Shown here one piece after another: positions 50,148 to 58,739 of a DNA stretch of 64,000 bases (position 1 is its first letter; each line of letters opens with the position of its first letter). Under the pieces are notes generated by a model that saw only the letters and a list, made by a program, of their open reading frames with translations, did not search any database and had not been told where the DNA came from. The stretch spans positions 124,001-188,000 of the forward strand of contig NZ_SACN01000002.1 in NCBI RefSeq assembly GCF_004005865.1. Direction: 5' to 3'. The stretch is from Sphingomonas crocodyli (GTDB taxonomy: Bacteria; Pseudomonadota; Alphaproteobacteria; Sphingomonadales; Sphingomonadaceae). A program made the position numbers and the translations under genes.

Positions 50148-51116
50148 ATGATGACCCCGCAATCTCCGATCCTGTCCGGCTTCGGGCCGGCTTCCACCGC
50201 CGCCGACGTGATGGCGGGTATCGATCTCGCCGGTCGCACGGCCATCGTGACCGGCGGCTATTCGGGCCTGGGTCTGGTCAGCGCACTGGCACTGGCAAGG
50301 GCCGGCGCGTCGGTGATCGTGCCTGCGCGCGACGTGGGGAAGGCGCGCGCGGCGCTTGAGGGGCAAGCGGGCATCACGCTTGCGGAGATGGACCTTGCCG
50401 ATCCCGGCTCGATCGTGCGCTTCGCCCGCGACTTTCTGGAGACGGGGCAGCCGCTGTCGATCCTGATCAACAGTGCCGGCGTGATGGCGACGCCTTTATT
50501 CCGCGATGCCGACGGGCATGAGGGGCAGTTTGCGGTCAACCACCTCGGGCACTATCGGCTGGTCTGTGCCGTATGGCCTGCGCTCGTGGCCGGTGCGGGC
50601 CGTGTCGTGTCGGTATCGTCGCGCGGCCACCAGATCGCGCCCGTGATGTTCGACGACATCGATTTTCGTATCCGCGCCTATGATAAATGGGTCGCTTATG
50701 GGCAGTCGAAGACCGCGAATGCATTGTTCGCGCGCGGGCTGGACCGGCGTGGCGCGGCGGCTGGCGTGCGAGCCTTCTCGTTGCATCCGGGGCAGATATT
50801 GACCGATCTCGCGCGGCATCTTTCGACCGAGGAGATCGATAGCTTCGATGCGCGCGATGCCGATGGCAAGCCGCGGGTCGACCCGGAGCTCGGCATGAAA
50901 ACGGTGGAGCAGGGCGCCGCCACCCAATTGTGGTGCGCGACCAGCCCGATGCTGGCGGGAATGGGCGGCGTCTATTGCGAGGATTGCGATATTGCAGGGA
51001 TCAACCAGTCCGAAATCGGGCGCAAGGGGGTCGCCGCCTGGGCGGCCGACGACGAAGCGGCCGAGCGCCTTTGGGCGATTTCCGAACATTGGACGGGCAT
51101 GACGATCGGTGGCTAG
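50148..51116 (+). CDS. Short-chain dehydrogenase/reductase (WWOX/retinol dehydrogenase-like)
   Basis: A 322-residue SDR. The coenzyme loop is TAIVTGGYSGLGLVSALALA, the structural motif LINSAGVMATPLF, and the active site Ser in VSVSSRGHQIAP with Tyr-X3-Lys in WVAYGQSKTANALFA. The C-terminus MGGVYCEDCDIAG is characteristic of this SDR branch. The substrate is unknown. It is coupled to a 59-residue membrane protein upstream, and its 3' end overlaps the facing kinase gene by the four bases CTAG. Confidence 0.9.
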   Translation: MMTPQSPILSGFGPASTAADVMAGIDLAGRTAIVTGGYSGLGLVSALALARAGASVIVPARDVGKARAALEGQAGITLAEMDLADPGSIVRFARDFLETGQPLSILINSAGVMATPLFRDADGHEGQFAVNHLGHYRLVCAVWPALVAGAGRVVSVSSRGHQIAPVMFDDIDFRIRAYDKWVAYGQSKTANALFARGLDRRGAAAGVRAFSLHPGQILTDLARHLSTEEIDSFDARDADGKPRVDPELGMKTVEQGAATQLWCATSPMLAGMGGVYCEDCDIAGINQSEIGRKGVAAWAADDEAAERLWAISEHWTGMTIGG

Positions 51117-53128
51117 TTGCTCGACGCAGAAGGAAGATTGAAACGGAATTCGGCGCCGCCCTCCGGGTGGTTGAGGGCGTGGATCAGGCCGCCATGCCCC
51201 ATGATGATCGACTGGCAGATGCCCAGGCCGATGCCGAGGCCGCCTTCCTTGGTGGTGAAAAATCCCTCGAAGATCCTATCGATGTCGGTGGCGGGAATAC
51301 CGGGGCCGCTGTCGCGGATCGAAAAGGACAAGCCACCATTGCCGTCCGTGGTCGTGGCGATCGCAATGGCGCAGTCGGCCGACTGTGCCGCCGTCATGGC
51401 CTGAATAGCGTTGAGCAGGAGATTGACGATCACCTGTTGCAGCTGGATGCGATCGCCAGTGACCTTGGGCAGGCGATGCGCGAACGTCGTCGCGATGCGG
51501 ATGTCGCGCGTCTCGATCTCGTGGCGAAGAAACATCAACGCTTCCTGCGCCACTTCGTTGATATCGAGTTTGGTCCGCTCCGGCTGATGCTTCGTGGCCA
51601 TGCCACGGATACGCTGGACGATGCCGTTCGCGCGCTGCGCACCAGCGACGATCCGCGTCGTCAGTTGCGCGACCTTGGCCAGATCGGGATCGTCTTTTGA
51701 GAGCCAGCGCAGGCTGGTTTCGGCGTTGGTGAGGATGGCGGCGAGGGGCTGATTGACCTCATGTGCGATCGATGTGGTCAGTTCGCCCAGCGTCGATATC
51801 CGCGCGGCGTGCGTGAAATCGGCCTGTAGCTGGCGCAATTGCGCTTCGATCTGAAGCTGCGCGGTCACGTCCTGGATGCTGAAGATCGTGACATCCAGTT
51901 CGCGCGGCGGGATCGGGTAGGTCACGGACAGCTGGACGTCGAGAATCCGGCCGTCAAATGTGCGGACCTTGGTGAGTTCGCTGTGGCTCGGCTGGCCGTT
52001 GAAGCGGCCGACCATCACGTTTTTCAACGTGGCCCGATTGGCTGCAAACAGAAAGCCGACCGGTCCAGCAAGATCGAGCGCATTGTCCCCGCCGAACATG
52101 TCGACCGCGCGGCGATTGACGTCCGTCACCGTCACTGTCTCGTTCGCAAGGTCCAGAAGCTCGGGATGATCGTCGAGATAGCGCCCGAAATCTTCGACCC
52201 CGCTGGATTTTATCTGGGCGTAGATACGGCCCATATGGCTGGCGTCGACCTGGAGCAGCGCGGTCGGCATATAGTGGATGAGCTTGCGATAGCGCGCCTC
52301 GCTGGCACGCAGATAGAGATAGGATCGGTCATCGTCGGCCGTGCCGTTGACCGCGACGAAAATACGGTCGGGCTTGTCGCCGAGCCATAAGGTGACGATC
52401 GGATCGCGCAGAATACCATCGGATGCCAGTTGGCGTTTGACGGTGTGCCCCGGCACGCCCGCCGCTACCGCTTCGATCACCAGTTCGCCGAGGATGGCAC
52501 GGCTTTCGATCGGCCAGAATTTGGCAACGGACTGCCCGATCATCACCGCCCGACCGCGATTCCCGCCGACGAGCCGCGCCGTGCGTTCGTTGACGTCGAT
52601 GACGCGCAGCGCGGTCACGATATCGATCGCCAGCGCTTCAGGCGGGCTGCCTTCAGTCGCATGTGCCTCGATCAGGGATCGTGCGGCGGACATGTCGATT
52701 TCCCAGCTTGCGGCCATCAGCCGATCGGGAATGTTCCAGTCGTCGCGATCGCTCTCCTCACCGGACGGCGCGCGGCGCCCATATTCGATGACTTCGCCGG
52801 CGGAGCCATCCGCGTGGAAACGGACATATTGCCTGATGTCAGCGATGATCGACGCGCCCGAAACATGGCGACGCCGGACCCGCCCGCGCCAGACGCCTTC
52901 CTGCAGTAGCAGAGGCCAGTGCATCGGCTCCTCGCCATTCCGCTTCGTGATGGCATCGATATTCTGATCGATCATGGTGAGCGATGGCCAGCCGTACAGC
53001 GCCTCGGATGCGGGATTCCAGTAACGGACGCGTCCATCCTGATCGAAGATGACGATGCTTTCCGTCGCGAGATCGGCGATGTGCAGATCGCTTCGCGCGG
53101 CGATCGTATCGGGCCTCGAGATCGTCAT
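51113..53128 (-). CDS. Multi-PAS sensor histidine kinase
   Basis: A 671-residue cytosolic kinase; ATG 53128 has GGAGG seven bases upstream. Three PAS-like regions can be traced: an N-terminal one (ESIVIFDQDGRVRYWN, ALYGWPSL), a central one (VIDVNERTARLVGGNRG) and a third (VTVTDVNRRAVDMFGGDNALD) before the kinase. His456 is in TSIAHEVNQPLAAIL. N box LQQVIVNLLLNAIQAM, G1 IRDSGPGIPATD and G2 GLGIGLGICQSII are intact. It resembles the tandem kinases at 33745-36947. A receiver-only and a FixJ-type gene follow upstream on the same strand, its likely partners. Confidence 0.93.
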   Translation of the reverse strand: MTISRPDTIAARSDLHIADLATESIVIFDQDGRVRYWNPASEALYGWPSLTMIDQNIDAITKRNGEEPMHWPLLLQEGVWRGRVRRRHVSGASIIADIRQYVRFHADGSAGEVIEYGRRAPSGEESDRDDWNIPDRLMAASWEIDMSAARSLIEAHATEGSPPEALAIDIVTALRVIDVNERTARLVGGNRGRAVMIGQSVAKFWPIESRAILGELVIEAVAAGVPGHTVKRQLASDGILRDPIVTLWLGDKPDRIFVAVNGTADDDRSYLYLRASEARYRKLIHYMPTALLQVDASHMGRIYAQIKSSGVEDFGRYLDDHPELLDLANETVTVTDVNRRAVDMFGGDNALDLAGPVGFLFAANRATLKNVMVGRFNGQPSHSELTKVRTFDGRILDVQLSVTYPIPPRELDVTIFSIQDVTAQLQIEAQLRQLQADFTHAARISTLGELTTSIAHEVNQPLAAILTNAETSLRWLSKDDPDLAKVAQLTTRIVAGAQRANGIVQRIRGMATKHQPERTKLDINEVAQEALMFLRHEIETRDIRIATTFAHRLPKVTGDRIQLQQVIVNLLLNAIQAMTAAQSADCAIAIATTTDGNGGLSFSIRDSGPGIPATDIDRIFEGFFTTKEGGLGIGLGICQSIIMGHGGLIHALNHPEGGAEFRFNLPSASSN

Positions 53129-53163
53129 TCTCCAGCCTCCGTGGAGCGGGCGCAGATCACGGC

Positions 53164-53526
53164 TCAGATCGCCCTGCGCAGTTCGCCGAGCAACACATTT
53201 TCGGCGGCGGGCTTGGTCAGCCACGCCTTCGCGCCAAGCGCGAGCGAGCGCGCACGGCTTTGCTCATCGATGACCGATGTCAGGACAATGACGGGCAGAC
53301 GCGACCCCAGCGATCGCAGATATTCGAGTAGTTCGATCCCGCTCATCCCCGGCATCCGCACATCGGTGATCAGGCAATCGAAGTGCGTGCGATCATAGTC
53401 GGCAAGGAAGGCGGCGGCGCCGTCGAAGGCCTGACAGTCGAAACCCTCAACCACCATCAAATCCTCCAAGGCTTCACGGATGGCTTCGTCATCGTCAACG
53501 ATTGCGACAGCAGGAACTCTGGACAA
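53164..53526 (-). CDS. Single-domain response regulator (receiver only), second copy
   Basis: A 120-residue receiver from a TTG start at 53526. The acidic pocket is VAIVDDDEAIREALEDL, the Asp is in CLITDVRMPGMSGIE, and the Lys in AWLTKPAAENVLL. There is no output domain. Its stop lies 35 bases before the PAS kinase start, suggesting an operon and a phosphotransfer partnership. It parallels the receiver at 37102 in the other kinase cluster. A 15-bp box lies 73 bases upstream. Confidence 0.9.
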   Translation of the reverse strand: MSRVPAVAIVDDDEAIREALEDLMVVEGFDCQAFDGAAAFLADYDRTHFDCLITDVRMPGMSGIELLEYLRSLGSRLPVIVLTSVIDEQSRARSLALGAKAWLTKPAAENVLLGELRRAI

Positions 53527-53598
53527 ACTGTTCGAGCCTCATTTCAGCACAGGGCTGGCCTGAAGCCGGTGTCCCGCGATCGACGCGAAATTATAACC

Positions 53599-53613
53599 AT
53601 ACCAAGGTCTAGG
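53599..53613 (-). promoter_or_regulatory. 15-bp box, copy 9 (toward receiver-only regulator)
   Basis: Reads CCTAGACCTTGGTAT toward the start at 53526, 73 bases away; an exact match to CCTANNCYTTNGNAT. It overlaps the last bases of the FixJ-type gene at 53609. Confidence 0.6.
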
Positions 53614-54259
53614 TTGGCCGCATCTCGCGCAGGCCGGTGGGCAGGGCCTCCCAAGCCCGGATCAGTTCGCCGACCGAGCCGGCCTGCATCTTCTTCATCA
53701 GATTGCCGCGGTGGAGTTTGACCGTGATTTCGCTGATGCCGAGATCGTAGGCGATCTGTTTGTTCAGCCGGCCGCGAGCGACCTCGCGCATCACCTGCGT
53801 CTCGCGCGCGGTGAGGGTTGCGTAGCGATCGACATGCTGTTGGATCGCCTGCGCACTGGCGCGTTGCGCGGTGTCGCGTTCGATCGCGAGCATGACGGCG
53901 TCGATCAGCGTCTGATCGCGCACCGGCTTCGTGAGGAAATCGATGGCACCGGCCTTCATAGCCTGCACCGACATCGGAATGTCGCCATGCCCCGTTAGGA
54001 AAACGATCGGCGTACTCATGCCGCCCGCGACGAGCCGCTGCTGCAAGTCCAGACCGCTCGATCCCGGCATGCGTACATCGAGGACGAGACAGGCGGCCTG
54101 GTCGAGACATGGCGCGTCGAGAAGTTCGCGCGTCGAACCGTAACAGATCGCCTGTTGTCCCACGGACAGAAGCAATTCGCGTATGGCTTCTCGAACCTCC
54201 TCATCATCATCGACGATCAGGACGAGGGGTGGTGTTTCCGTGGTGTCTGCCTTGCTCAT
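53609..54259 (-). CDS. FixJ-family response regulator C
   Basis: A 216-residue regulator. The receiver has LVLIVDDDEEVREAIRELL, Asp in CLVLDVRMPGSSGLD and Lys in DFLTKPVRDQT. The helix-turn-helix is LTARETQVMREVARGRLNKQ followed by IAYDLGISEITVKLHRGNLM. It is the closest relative of regulator A at 39780, sharing the LNKQIAYDL segment and the PxVFLTGHGD receiver strand. It lies upstream of the receiver-only and PAS-kinase genes on the same strand, so the three look like one signalling unit. No 15-bp box was found before its own start. Confidence 0.93.
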   Translation of the reverse strand: MSKADTTETPPLVLIVDDDEEVREAIRELLLSVGQQAICYGSTRELLDAPCLDQAACLVLDVRMPGSSGLDLQQRLVAGGMSTPIVFLTGHGDIPMSVQAMKAGAIDFLTKPVRDQTLIDAVMLAIERDTAQRASAQAIQQHVDRYATLTARETQVMREVARGRLNKQIAYDLGISEITVKLHRGNLMKKMQAGSVGELIRAWEALPTGLREMRPT

Positions 54260-54355
54260 CTTATCTCATCCCCGTTTTGGTTTGGGACGCGCTTGCAATG
54301 TGCAGTGTCGCGGAATGATACCGATCCCCTCGTAGAGCAAGTGGCGTCGCTGTGT

Positions 54356-55105
54356 TCAGAGGAGCGCCATGCCGCCGTCGACGCGCAGGTTGATGCCGGT
54401 GACGAAGCTGCTGGCGTTGGATGCCAGGAACAGCGCAGCATCTGCGAGTTCACTGGGCTGACCGAAGCGCCCGAGTGGGATCGCTGAGGCGAAACCTTCG
54501 ATGAAGGCCGCGCGGTCGGCGGGGGCGATGCCCATCTTGTCGAGGATCGCGGTTTCGACCGGGCCGGGGCTCAGCACGTTCACCCGGATTCCGCGTTCCT
54601 TGAACTCAAGCGCCCAGCTTCGGGCGAAGGCGCCAATCGCGGCCTTCGTTCCAGCATAGACCGCGTGCCCCTCCAGAACCTTTTCGCTCGCGAGCGAGCC
54701 GACGAGGATGATCGACGCGCCGTCGCGTAGCACGGGGGTGATACTCTGCACGCCGAAGAATATACCGCGCGCGTTGGTCGCAAACTGCGCGTCATATTCG
54801 GCTTCCGATACCTGCCCGGAAGCCGTGATCAGATTCATGCCGGCATTGGCCACATAGATATCCGCGCCGCCGAAGCGATCATGGACAACCTGTGCAATTT
54901 CGCGATGGTGCTCGATGTCGGCGACGTCGCCCTGAATCCCCAGAGCATCCGGTCCGATCGACTGTACGGCGTCGTCGAGAGCGTCCTTGCGACGACCGGT
55001 GATCACCACCCTGGCGCCTTCCGACGCGAAGAGTTGGGCGGTCGCAAGGCCGATGCCGCTATTGCCGCCGGTGATGACGGCGATCTTGCCTTCAAGACTT
55101 TTCAT
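54356..55105 (-). CDS. Short-chain dehydrogenase/reductase
   Basis: A 249-residue classical SDR. The coenzyme loop is IAVITGGNSGIGLATAQLFA, the structural motif YVANAGMNL, the Ser in ILVGSLASEKVL and Tyr-X3-Lys in AVYAGTKAAIGAFA. The C-terminus ASSFVTGINLRVDGGMALL is typical of the FabG-like branch. The substrate is unknown. It is last in a probable minus-strand operon with Ohr and a metallo-beta-lactamase-fold hydrolase, which a 15-bp box precedes. Confidence 0.92.
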   Translation of the reverse strand: MKSLEGKIAVITGGNSGIGLATAQLFASEGARVVITGRRKDALDDAVQSIGPDALGIQGDVADIEHHREIAQVVHDRFGGADIYVANAGMNLITASGQVSEAEYDAQFATNARGIFFGVQSITPVLRDGASIILVGSLASEKVLEGHAVYAGTKAAIGAFARSWALEFKERGIRVNVLSPGPVETAILDKMGIAPADRAAFIEGFASAIPLGRFGQPSELADAALFLASNASSFVTGINLRVDGGMALL

Positions 55106-55142
55106 GGTTCACCTCGATTGTGGGATGCAGGGCGCGCCGGGA

Positions 55143-55571
55143 TCACGCGACCGTGATGGCGACGTCGATGTTGCCGCGGGTCGCATGGCTGTATGGGCAG
55201 ATCGTGTCGGCTTCGGCGACGAGCGCCTCTGCGTCCGCGCGATCGATGCCCGGCAAGGCGATGACGAGTTTGACGGCCAGGCCGAAGCCCTTGTCGCTGC
55301 GCGGGCCGATGCCCACGGTCGCCTCGACGGTGGTGTCCGCCGGAACGCGGGGCAGCGATGCGTTCTGCGCCGCCGCAAACTTCATCGCGCCCAAAAAGCA
55401 GGCGGCATAGCCCGACGCGAAAAGCTGTTCGGGATTGTTGCCCTGGCCGTTGCCGCCCAATTCCTTCGGCGTGCCGAGTGTGACAGCGAAGGCGCCGTCG
55501 ATGGTCTCCGCCTTGCCGTCACGGCCGCCATTGGCGCGGGCGGTGGTCGAGTACAGAATCTTCGTGGTCAT
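55143..55571 (-). CDS. ohr: Organic hydroperoxide resistance protein
   Basis: A 142-residue OsmC-superfamily thiol peroxidase that reduces organic hydroperoxides with lipoylated partners. The two catalytic cysteines are Cys58 in ASGYAACFLGAMKF and Cys125 in DTICPYSHATRGN. The start MTTKILYSTTARANGGRDG is typical of Ohr. No ohrR repressor gene is next to it; control may instead come from the 15-bp box system upstream of the metallo-beta-lactamase-fold gene. Confidence 0.95.
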   Translation of the reverse strand: MTTKILYSTTARANGGRDGKAETIDGAFAVTLGTPKELGGNGQGNNPEQLFASGYAACFLGAMKFAAAQNASLPRVPADTTVEATVGIGPRSDKGFGLAVKLVIALPGIDRADAEALVAEADTICPYSHATRGNIDVAITVA

Positions 55572-55639
55572 GATGTGTCCTTTCGAGAGCGCGGGGCGTC
55601 GGGCTGACGCCCCGCCGAAGTTCGCGGCCGGATGGCCGG

Positions 55640-56554
55640 TCAGAAGTCCCAGAAGCCCGCCACCCAGCGGAAGGCATCGCCATCGGCGGCGACGCGGCCG
55701 ACCGAGGGGAAGGGCAGGTGCGTCGCGACCAGCAGCTCGCCGGTTTCGACCGCATCCTGCAGAAGTTGGACGCGCACGCGGACCGATTCCGCCGGGTCAT
55801 GCTCGAACCCGTTGTGCCAGTCGGGGTGATCGAAACCGACCGGGAAGATCGCGTCGCCCAGGAAGGTCAGGCGATCCTTGCCCGACGTCAGGCGGACCAC
55901 GCTGTGGCCGGGCGTATGGCCGTCCGTGCGCCAGACGAGGACGCCGGGCGCAACCTCATGCTCCTGCTCGAACGTCTCCACCTGCCCGCGATACTGATCC
56001 ATGAACTGCGCGGCGGTAGAGCGAAGCACGTCGGGGACCGGTGACGGCATGGCGGTGTGGGAGAAATCGGGCGTCTCCCAGAAATCGACTTCGGTGGCGC
56101 AGACGTGGATGCGCACATCCGGGCTCAGCTGATCGCGCACCGACGGGACCAGCAGGCCGCCGATATGATCCATGTGCATATGGGTGATGACGATGTCGGT
56201 CACGGAGCCGAGGTCGATGCCCGCTGCCTGTAGTCGCTTGGGAAACTGGCCGGCGCGGGGGAAGCCGGGAAACTGCCCGCCCAGCCCTGCATCGACGAGG
56301 ATGAGCTGCTCGCCACTGCGCACGACGAGGACGTTCAGCGGCCAGTCGAAGGCGTCCGCCGGCAGGAACATGTCCTTGAACCAGCCGGCCCGATCGGATG
56401 CCGTGGCGTTCGTCGCCATCGTCTCGGTCGGCAGGGGCAGGACGCCGTCACTGACGATCAGCACGTCGATTTCGCCGATGCTGAGCGCATAGCGCGACGG
56501 GACGAGTTCTTCGACGGCCGTTTCGCCGGAGCGCGCGATATTATCCTGTTTCAT
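55640..56554 (-). CDS. Metallo-beta-lactamase-fold hydrolase
   Basis: A 304-residue MBL-fold enzyme. ATG 56554 has AGGAGG five bases upstream. The metal-binding signature HMHMDHIGG is in DIVITHMHMDHIGGLLV, with later ligands in RTDGHTPGHSVV, FLGDAIFP and LLVATHLPFPSVG. An N-terminal stretch (YALSIGEIDVLIVSDGVLPL) is shared with lactonase-like and N-acyl-homoserine-lactonase-like members. No signal peptide is seen. It leads the run to ohr and an SDR, and a 15-bp box lies 93 bases upstream. Confidence 0.9.
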   Translation of the reverse strand: MKQDNIARSGETAVEELVPSRYALSIGEIDVLIVSDGVLPLPTETMATNATASDRAGWFKDMFLPADAFDWPLNVLVVRSGEQLILVDAGLGGQFPGFPRAGQFPKRLQAAGIDLGSVTDIVITHMHMDHIGGLLVPSVRDQLSPDVRIHVCATEVDFWETPDFSHTAMPSPVPDVLRSTAAQFMDQYRGQVETFEQEHEVAPGVLVWRTDGHTPGHSVVRLTSGKDRLTFLGDAIFPVGFDHPDWHNGFEHDPAESVRVRVQLLQDAVETGELLVATHLPFPSVGRVAADGDAFRWVAGFWDF

Positions 56555-56646
56555 GTGAACCTCCTGGACGCCGCCTCGGTGCGGCGATGACAAGGCTATG
56601 AAGGGCTGCGTCGGCGGTCGATTTGGGTTGAGGGAGCGAATGGCCC

Positions 56647-56661
56647 ATACGAAGGTACAGG
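56647..56661 (-). promoter_or_regulatory. 15-bp box, copy 10 (toward MBL-fold/ohr/SDR run)
   Basis: Reads CCTGTACCTTCGTAT toward ATG 56554, 93 bases away. It departs from the strict pattern only by G at position 4. Confidence 0.55.
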
Positions 56662-56679
56662 TTCGGCAACACGATGGGC

Positions 56680-57072
56680 TCAGCCCCGGCCGGAGCGTTC
56701 GATCAGGCGTCGGGCTTCGTCCAATGCGGCGCGCGAATAACCCGCGCCGCGCAGCTTTGCGATTTCGGCTGTCGGCATCGCATCACCGGCAGCGCGCAAG
56801 CGAATACAGAAGCGACGAAGCGCCTCCAGCCGATTGTCGGCCAGCTGGTTGACGGGCCTGAAACCGAACAGGCTGAAAAGGAAACGGGCTGTGCGGGAGG
56901 GCGGATCGATGCTGGTCGGATGATCGAACAGTGCGAGCGCCACGACACTGCGCTCAAGCGCCGTCAAGGCGCTTTGGCGCGGCCTGCCCGGCAGGAGAGC
57001 AGGGGTGGCGGAGTGAGCGGTAAAGGATGTGTGCGGGCTTGCAGTGGCCCGATCCAATTGCATCAGGAGCAT
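56680..57072 (-). CDS. Hypothetical protein
   Basis: A 130-residue reading frame without strong family recognition. The C-terminal half looks protein-like (RFLFSLFGFRPVNQLADNRL, then AMPTAEIAKLRGAGYSRAAL), with alternating helices and basic residues. The N-terminal 30 residues are low-quality and the true start may be internal. It lies 80 bases downstream of the NDH-2-like gene B on the same strand, behind a hairpin. It could be co-transcribed with it. Confidence 0.55.
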   Translation of the reverse strand: MLLMQLDRATASPHTSFTAHSATPALLPGRPRQSALTALERSVVALALFDHPTSIDPPSRTARFLFSLFGFRPVNQLADNRLEALRRFCIRLRAAGDAMPTAEIAKLRGAGYSRAALDEARRLIERSGRG

Positions 57073-57094
57073 GTGGTCCTCCCGTCCGAAATGC

Positions 57095-57131
57095 AGATAG
57101 CGGGAAATCGATGTCCGATCTCCCGCTGTCT
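57095..57131 (-). terminator. Hairpin after NDH-2-like gene B
   Basis: AGATAGCGGGA (57095-57105) pairs with TCCCGCTGTCT (57121-57131), with one G-T pair, around a 15-base loop. It begins 21 bases beyond the stop codon of the minus-strand oxidoreductase. There is no T-run. Confidence 0.5.
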
Positions 57132-57152
57132 CAGGTTCCGCGATAAGCGCGC

Positions 57153-58364
57153 TCAGAAGTCGATCGTGCGGGCGGCGAGCACATTCTCGTAAGCCGCTGT
57201 CCGATCGGCTGCGGGCGGATAGATCCAGATCTCGTTGATCTCCCGCTTGATCGCCTTCGCCTGTTCGCCGCTCACCTCGACACGCGAGTCCCAGCCGCGG
57301 GTGAAGATCGCGCTGTCGGGGCCAAGATCCAGACAGGTGACATAAGCGGGCTGATCGTAGGGAAGCGTTTCAAGACCCAGCAGATCGGCGGCGGCATTGT
57401 GCCCGGCGAACGCGCCCAGGCGGCGGGCATGCTGGCAGGACATGGCGGCGAAATTGCCGTGCGCGTCGGTTCGGGCCTTGGCCGTGTCGCCGGTTGCAAA
57501 GACATTGGGTGCCCCCGGCACGCGCAGATCCGGCTCGACCACGATGCGGCCCAGATTGTCGCGTTCGCCCGGCAATTGCACAGTAAGGGGAGAAGCTCGC
57601 ATCCCGGCGGACCAGATCACGGTTATCGTCTCGATATGCTGGCCATCGGCCAGGGTGACGCCGCGTTCGTCGAGCGACGAGATGCCGACGTTCATCCGCG
57701 TTTCGATGCCAAGCGTGCGCAGCCGCTCCTCGATGAACGGCAGCGGATCATCGCCCATCGCCGGTGCGACATGCGCCGATCGATCGACGATGATGACGCG
57801 GACATCGGCATCTTTGCCCAGAATTTCGCGAAGACGGGCGGGCATCTCGGTCGCAAATTCCAGCCCGGTGAAACCGGCGCCACCGACAACGACGGTATTG
57901 CGGGCTGCCGACGCCGGCTTTGTCGCCAGCTTGTGGAGGTGGCGATCGAGCGCCACGGCTTCGTCGAGCTGAGTGCCTGCGAAACCGAATTCCGCCAAGC
58001 CGGGGATCGGCGGTGCGAAGCCGTCGCTGCCGGCGGCGAGCACCAGTCGGTCGAAGGGCAGAGTGGTCGCGCTGCCATCCGCACCGACGATGCCGATGGT
58101 GGACGCGGCGGCATCGATGGCTTCGACGCTGCCCGCATGATGCAGGATGTCGGTCGCCGCGAACAGATCGACGAGAGACGCAACCATCTGCTGCGGATCG
58201 CGCTCGTACAGGCGCGGGCGGATGACCAATTCGGGCTTCGGGGAGATGACGGTGATCGTCATCTCCTCGGGCGATACGCCGGCTTCGTGGCGCAGGCGGG
58301 AAGCGCCCAGCGCCGCCATCATTCCTGCAAAGCCCGAGCCGATAATTGCGATATTCTTCGACAT
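57153..58364 (-). CDS. NDH-2-like FAD/NAD(P)H oxidoreductase, copy B
   Basis: A 403-residue flavoprotein, paralogous along its whole length to the gene at 38377. FAD loop IAIIGSGFAGMMAALGASRL, NADH loop NTVVVGGAGFTGLEFATEM, second FAD motif GAPNVFATGDTAKART, and the shared ending EINEIWIYPPAADRTAAYE. No membrane helix is seen. It should oxidise NADH with a quinone or small acceptor. The long 510-base upstream region holds two 15-bp boxes, one pointing to this gene from 287 bases away. Confidence 0.9.
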   Translation of the reverse strand: MSKNIAIIGSGFAGMMAALGASRLRHEAGVSPEEMTITVISPKPELVIRPRLYERDPQQMVASLVDLFAATDILHHAGSVEAIDAAASTIGIVGADGSATTLPFDRLVLAAGSDGFAPPIPGLAEFGFAGTQLDEAVALDRHLHKLATKPASAARNTVVVGGAGFTGLEFATEMPARLREILGKDADVRVIIVDRSAHVAPAMGDDPLPFIEERLRTLGIETRMNVGISSLDERGVTLADGQHIETITVIWSAGMRASPLTVQLPGERDNLGRIVVEPDLRVPGAPNVFATGDTAKARTDAHGNFAAMSCQHARRLGAFAGHNAAADLLGLETLPYDQPAYVTCLDLGPDSAIFTRGWDSRVEVSGEQAKAIKREINEIWIYPPAADRTAAYENVLAARTIDF

Positions 58365-58650
58365 GACAACCTCCTCGCCTTGATGGATGGCAACAGAGAT
58401 TCAGAGCCCATTTCCGATGGCGCGCATCGTCATGCTCTTGCGAGCACCCGAAGCAGGCTGACGATGTCAGCCGGAAATCAGCAATGATGACTGTTGACGG
58501 ATCGAGCCTGCGGCGGCGTGCCACCTGAAGCCCTCAAATGGGTGAGGATCGCGTTGCCTCACCCGTCAGTAACTCACGATCGGACGGTCATCCGGTCGAC
58601 ACCCCGTTCATAGCGCCGCCCGCCTGAAACTGTCGAGAATGGGAGGGCCT

Positions 58651-58665
58651 ATGCAAAGGTGTAGG
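58651..58665 (-). promoter_or_regulatory. 15-bp box, copy 11 (toward NDH-2-like gene B)
   Basis: Reads CCTACACCTTTGCAT on the minus strand, an exact match to CCTANNCYTTNGNAT, 287 bases upstream of ATG 58364. Confidence 0.55.
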
Positions 58666-58739
58666 AAGCTGCGCCCGGAGGTTTAGGGCATTGGCCGCAA
58701 CTGCGGCGGTGACACCGATCTGACTTCGGTTTGACGGTG

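Noticed and set aside
49847..50245. 132-codon minus-strand frame and a 44-codon plus-strand frame (49814-49948)
   Set aside because: Each has a short protein-like stretch, but they overlap each other on opposite strands, the longer one runs opposite the coupled membrane protein/SDR pair, and neither has a clear start signal. I could not choose and called neither.
57399..58487. 362-codon open frame on the plus strand
   Set aside because: It is a shadow of NDH-2-like gene B, without ribosome binding site or family resemblance.
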